From: Rhabdobacter roseus
GTDB lineage: Bacteria > Bacteroidota > Bacteroidia > Cytophagales > Spirosomataceae
Reading direction: 5' to 3'
NCBI RefSeq assembly: GCF_014202275.1
Contig: NZ_JACHGF010000001.1
Location: 186,001-250,000 of the forward strand
Length of the DNA stretch: 64,000 nucleotides
Shown here: positions 61,411 to 64,000 of the stretch, one piece after another
Layout of the letters: the number at the start of each line of letters is the position of its first letter
Numbering within the stretch: the first letter of the stretch is position 1
Translations under genes and position numbers: made by a program
Notes under the pieces: generated by a model
Seen by the model: only the letters and a program-made list of their open reading frames with translations
Database searches by the model: none
Told to the model about the DNA's origin: nothing

Positions 61411-63703
61411 AAGAGAACATAAAGAAAAGAAATCCGAGGGCCGCAAGCCGCACAATATCCTGACCTACGTGGAAGAACTGAAGGCGGACGTAGCGGCTTT
61501 CTTCGAGATCAATCACGAACTTTCGTTTCGTACCCAGGATGTACACGACCACTTTGGCGTAGAAGACAAAAAGCTCCGCCATCTGTTCAACGAAATCATC
61601 CACGAACTACACGAGGCCCAGCGCCTGGAGCGCCTGCCCGACGGCACTTTCAAGCTAGCCGCGGGCAAAGCGGTGGCCGATGGCCTCACCGGCCGCGTGG
61701 ACCACGTCAACAAGAACTTCGCGTTTGTGTCGGTAGAAGGGCAGGACGACGACGTGTACGTGGAAAGTGATAACCTGCGCGGAGCGCTGGACAGCGACAC
61801 CGTGCGCGTGCAGGTATTCAGCGACGGCCGCGCGCGCGGCCAACGCCTCGAAGGCCGCGTTACGGAGGTACTTGAGCGGGGACGTACGCACGTTGTAGGT
61901 ACCGTGGAGATCTGGCCCAAGTATGCGCTGGTGCAGCCCGACCACCGCAAACTTTACGAGCCTATCCATGTGCGCCTGGACCAGCTCGGGAAGGCGCAGG
62001 AGCGCGATAAGGTGATTGTGAAGATCGTACAGTGGCCCACCAAAACCCGCCAGGCCGAGGGCGAAGTAACGGAGGTACTTGGGCAGGCGGGTGATAACAA
62101 CGCCGAAATGCACGCCATCCTGGCGGAGTATGGCCTGCCGTACCACTTCCCGCCCGAGGTAGAAAAAGAAGCCCTGGACATTGCGGATGCTATTCCGGAG
62201 AAAGAAGCGCAGAAACGGCGCGATTTCCGCTCCATCACGACTTTCACCATCGACCCGGCCGACGCCAAGGATTTTGACGATGCGCTGTCGGTGCGTTTTC
62301 TGGAAAAAGGAAACGTAGAGGTAGGGGTACATATCGCGGACGTAGCCCACTACGTGCAGCCCGGCAGCGAGCTGGAAAAAGAAGCCTACCGCCGGGCTAC
62401 GTCGGTGTACCTCGTCGACCGTACCGTACCCATGCTGCCCGAGAAGCTTTCCAACAACCTCTGCTCGTTGCGGCCCAACGAGGACCGGCTGGCTTTTTCG
62501 GCGGTCTTTGAGCTGACGCCCAAGGGCAAGATACTGAATGAGTGGTTTGGCCGTACGATCATCCACTCTGACCGCCGCTTCAGCTACGAAGAGGCGCAGG
62601 AAGTACTGGACTCCGGCACGGGCGATTTTCCGGAGGAGCTCACGCTGCTGAACCAGATCGCCAAAACGCTCCGTACGGAGCGCTTCCAGCGCGGAGCCAT
62701 CAATTTCGAAACTACCGAAGTACGTTTCCGCCTGGATGAAAACGGCAAGCCGCTAGGTATTTATACCAAGGAACGCAAAGACGCCCACAAGCTCATCGAG
62801 GAATTTATGCTCCTGGCCAACAAGCGCGTGGCGGAGTACGTCTATTCGCTTTCGAAGGGTAAGAACAAAAACACGATGGTATACCGGGTGCACGAGTCGC
62901 CCGACCTGGAAAGGCTCCAGACCTTTGCCAGCTTTGTGGCTAAGCTAGGCTATAAAATCGAGGTAGAGGACGAAAAGCAGATTGCCCAAACGATGAACCA
63001 CATGCTGGACGAAGTCGAAGGCAAGCCCGAGCAAAACCTCATCGAGTCACTGGCGGTACGGACTATGGCCAAGGCGCGTTACAGCGTCGAGGATCTGGGG
63101 CACTTTGGCCTGGCCTTCCGGCGGTACTCGCACTTTACCTCGCCCATCCGCCGCTACCCCGACGTACTGGCGCACCGGCTGCTCCAGCACTACCTGGACG
63201 GGGGCGAGTCGGTACCAGCCGAGCCCTACGAAGACGCCAGCAAGCATTCGTCGGAGCGGGAACGCCTGGCCGCCGAGGCCGAGCGTGCTTCCATCAAGTA
63301 CAAGCAGATTGAGTACATGGGTACCATGCCGCCCGACCGCGAATTTGAGGGCATCATTACGGGCGTGACGGATTTTGGGCTGTTCGTGGAAATCACCGAA
63401 ACAGCCTCCGAAGGCCTGGTGCGCATGAATGACCTCGGCGACGACTACTACGAGCTCGACAAAGAAAACTACCGCCTCCTGGGCCAGCGTACCAAGAAGG
63501 TATACACGTTTGGCGATAAGGTACAAGTACGGGTAAAGGACACCAACCTGGCCCGCCGCAGCATGGATCTGTACTTGGCCGGAGATCCCAGCGCCACCCA
63601 GCGTACGCGCCGGGTGCAGGCGGGCAAGTCGGCCAAGAGCCGGGCGGTGGTACCCCGTGGCGGTGCCAAAAAAGGGCGCACCTCACGGTCCAGCAAGCGG
63701 TAA
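61391..63703 (+). CDS. rnr: Ribonuclease R
   Basis: 770 residues. A 3'-5' exoribonuclease that degrades structured RNA. Order: winged-helix/HTH N-terminus (about 20-90), cold-shock domains (about 95-240), the RNB catalytic core (ITTFTIDPADAKDFDDALSV with metal-binding Asp residues; FTSPIRRYPDVLAHRLLQHY), the S1 domain (REFEGIITGVTDFGLFVEIT) and a Lys/Arg-rich tail (QRTRRVQAGKSAKSRAVVPR). The start ATG at 61391 lies inside the exonuclease gene; both nucleases are made together. A 12-bp-arm palindrome covers the stop codon. Confidence 0.97.
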   Translation: MRKNRSKREHKEKKSEGRKPHNILTYVEELKADVAAFFEINHELSFRTQDVHDHFGVEDKKLRHLFNEIIHELHEAQRLERLPDGTFKLAAGKAVADGLTGRVDHVNKNFAFVSVEGQDDDVYVESDNLRGALDSDTVRVQVFSDGRARGQRLEGRVTEVLERGRTHVVGTVEIWPKYALVQPDHRKLYEPIHVRLDQLGKAQERDKVIVKIVQWPTKTRQAEGEVTEVLGQAGDNNAEMHAILAEYGLPYHFPPEVEKEALDIADAIPEKEAQKRRDFRSITTFTIDPADAKDFDDALSVRFLEKGNVEVGVHIADVAHYVQPGSELEKEAYRRATSVYLVDRTVPMLPEKLSNNLCSLRPNEDRLAFSAVFELTPKGKILNEWFGRTIIHSDRRFSYEEAQEVLDSGTGDFPEELTLLNQIAKTLRTERFQRGAINFETTEVRFRLDENGKPLGIYTKERKDAHKLIEEFMLLANKRVAEYVYSLSKGKNKNTMVYRVHESPDLERLQTFASFVAKLGYKIEVEDEKQIAQTMNHMLDEVEGKPEQNLIESLAVRTMAKARYSVEDLGHFGLAFRRYSHFTSPIRRYPDVLAHRLLQHYLDGGESVPAEPYEDASKHSSERERLAAEAERASIKYKQIEYMGTMPPDREFEGIITGVTDFGLFVEITETASEGLVRMNDLGDDYYELDKENYRLLGQRTKKVYTFGDKVQVRVKDTNLARRSMDLYLAGDPSATQRTRRVQAGKSAKSRAVVPRGGAKKGRTSRSSKR

Positions 63704-63716
63704 TTTACCGCTTGCT
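63692..63716 (+). terminator. Palindrome overlapping the rnr stop codon, terminator-like
   Basis: AGCAAGCGGTAA / TTACCGCTTGCT, 12-bp perfect arms around a single T. The stop TAA (63701-63703) is inside the left arm. A hairpin would form with a small loop (GGTAATTTACC opened in the centre), followed by AAATTTC. A poor T-tract makes terminator function uncertain. Confidence 0.45.
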
Positions 63717-63805
63717 AAATTTCTACGTATACGGTTGAATACTTTACTGTTTAATTACTTATTTTTAGTGGATTATAACCCTTATTCCACTAAATAAGTT
63801 GAGCT

Positions 63806-64000
63806 ATGAGTATTCTACACCGCGTAAAGCGGAAAGCAGAGGGACTAAGAGACCAATACTTTCCGCTCACTAAATTTGATTCCGCTACGCTACCCTGGAT
63901 CGACCGCCTTAATCCCGACATCGAAGGGTTTTTACAAAAACATCCGCCTCGCCACCAGGTACCTTACGACATGAGCCAGAAACTGCACGACTGGCAGCAG
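63806..64000 (+). CDS. Start of an unrecognised gene (partial)
   Basis: 65 codons from the ATG at 63806, open to the right edge: MSILHRVKRKAEGLRDQYFP, LTKFDSATLPWIDRLNPDIE, then GFLQKHPPRHQVPYDMSQKL. No signal peptide; the first 20 residues are basic. I do not recognise the family. The reading frame has a codon pattern like its neighbours and contains the local GGTACC motif (63958-63963), so it is probably a real chromosomal gene. A/T-rich sequence of about 90 bp separates it from rnr and could hold its promoter. Confidence 0.6.
   Translation, partial: MSILHRVKRKAEGLRDQYFPLTKFDSATLPWIDRLNPDIEGFLQKHPPRHQVPYDMSQKLHDWQQ

Overview
The window looks like chromosomal DNA of a GC-rich member of the Bacteroidota, most likely Cytophagales (Spirosoma/Dyadobacter-like). 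This is inferred from gene content: TonB-dependent receptors with carboxypeptidase-like N-terminal domains, a DUF4249 lipoprotein, DUF3857/transglutaminase proteins, a type IX secretion (T9SS) sorting tail, DUF349, Mpl, and promoters of the form TTG-N20-TAnnTTTG. Most of the window is ordinary core genome carrying a very dense short motif built on GTAC (GGTACC, GGTACTT, AAGTACC).

Layout. 1-5.9 kb: the 5' part of mannonate dehydratase (uxuA), an ECF sigma factor, a LacI regulator, a DUF349 protein and the ABC-F translation factor EttA. 5.9-9.0 kb: a two-gene unit with 17 bp of coding overlap, encoding a P-loop NTPase and a protein with a degenerate NTPase-like N-terminus followed by seven nearly uniform 40-residue TPRs. 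It resembles NLR-like (STAND/inactive-STAND) conflict systems and is my main candidate for an uncharacterised system. 9.1-22.2 kb: a tricorn-type protease, an esterase/SMP-30 fusion, a cupin, a DUF4249 lipoprotein divergent from a TonB receptor, a sialate O-acetylesterase and Mpl. 22.4 kb: tRNA-Pro(GGG) with its own promoter and terminator.

22.5-31.5 kb: an AT-rich, GTAC-poor block with an SGNH lipoprotein, a coupled membrane O-acyltransferase and the first 2 kb of a 2178-codon surface-protein gene. That gene switches to host-like GC-rich sequence near 26.94 kb, where a long array of Ig-like modules (four 543-bp tandem repeats among them) and a T9SS tail follow. 31.5-35.4 kb: a BadF-type sugar kinase with a cytochrome b5-like protein, a small lipoprotein, ThiL and ManC. 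35.9-47 kb: a TonB receptor, a flavin-reductase-like stress protein whose start codon lies in a perfect inverted repeat, Upp, a Wzi-like barrel protein with GmhA, two tandem ThuA proteins, a Nudix hydrolase and TypA.

47.3-64 kb: a pair of DUF3857/transglutaminase proteins (the first without the catalytic Cys/His), an Ada-like alkyltransferase, a Doc-type toxin with its antitoxin, an M28 peptidase, an RsmF-like rRNA methyltransferase with a TTG start, a TonB-receptor-like barrel protein, YraN, LipB, a conserved unknown, a 3'-5' exonuclease overlapping RNase R, and the start of an unrecognised gene. Several envelope and sugar functions recur (Mpl, ManC, GmhA, Wzi-like, O-acyltransferase, sialate esterase), but they are scattered rather than forming one locus. 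I see no insertion sequence, integrase, phage gene or CRISPR array.
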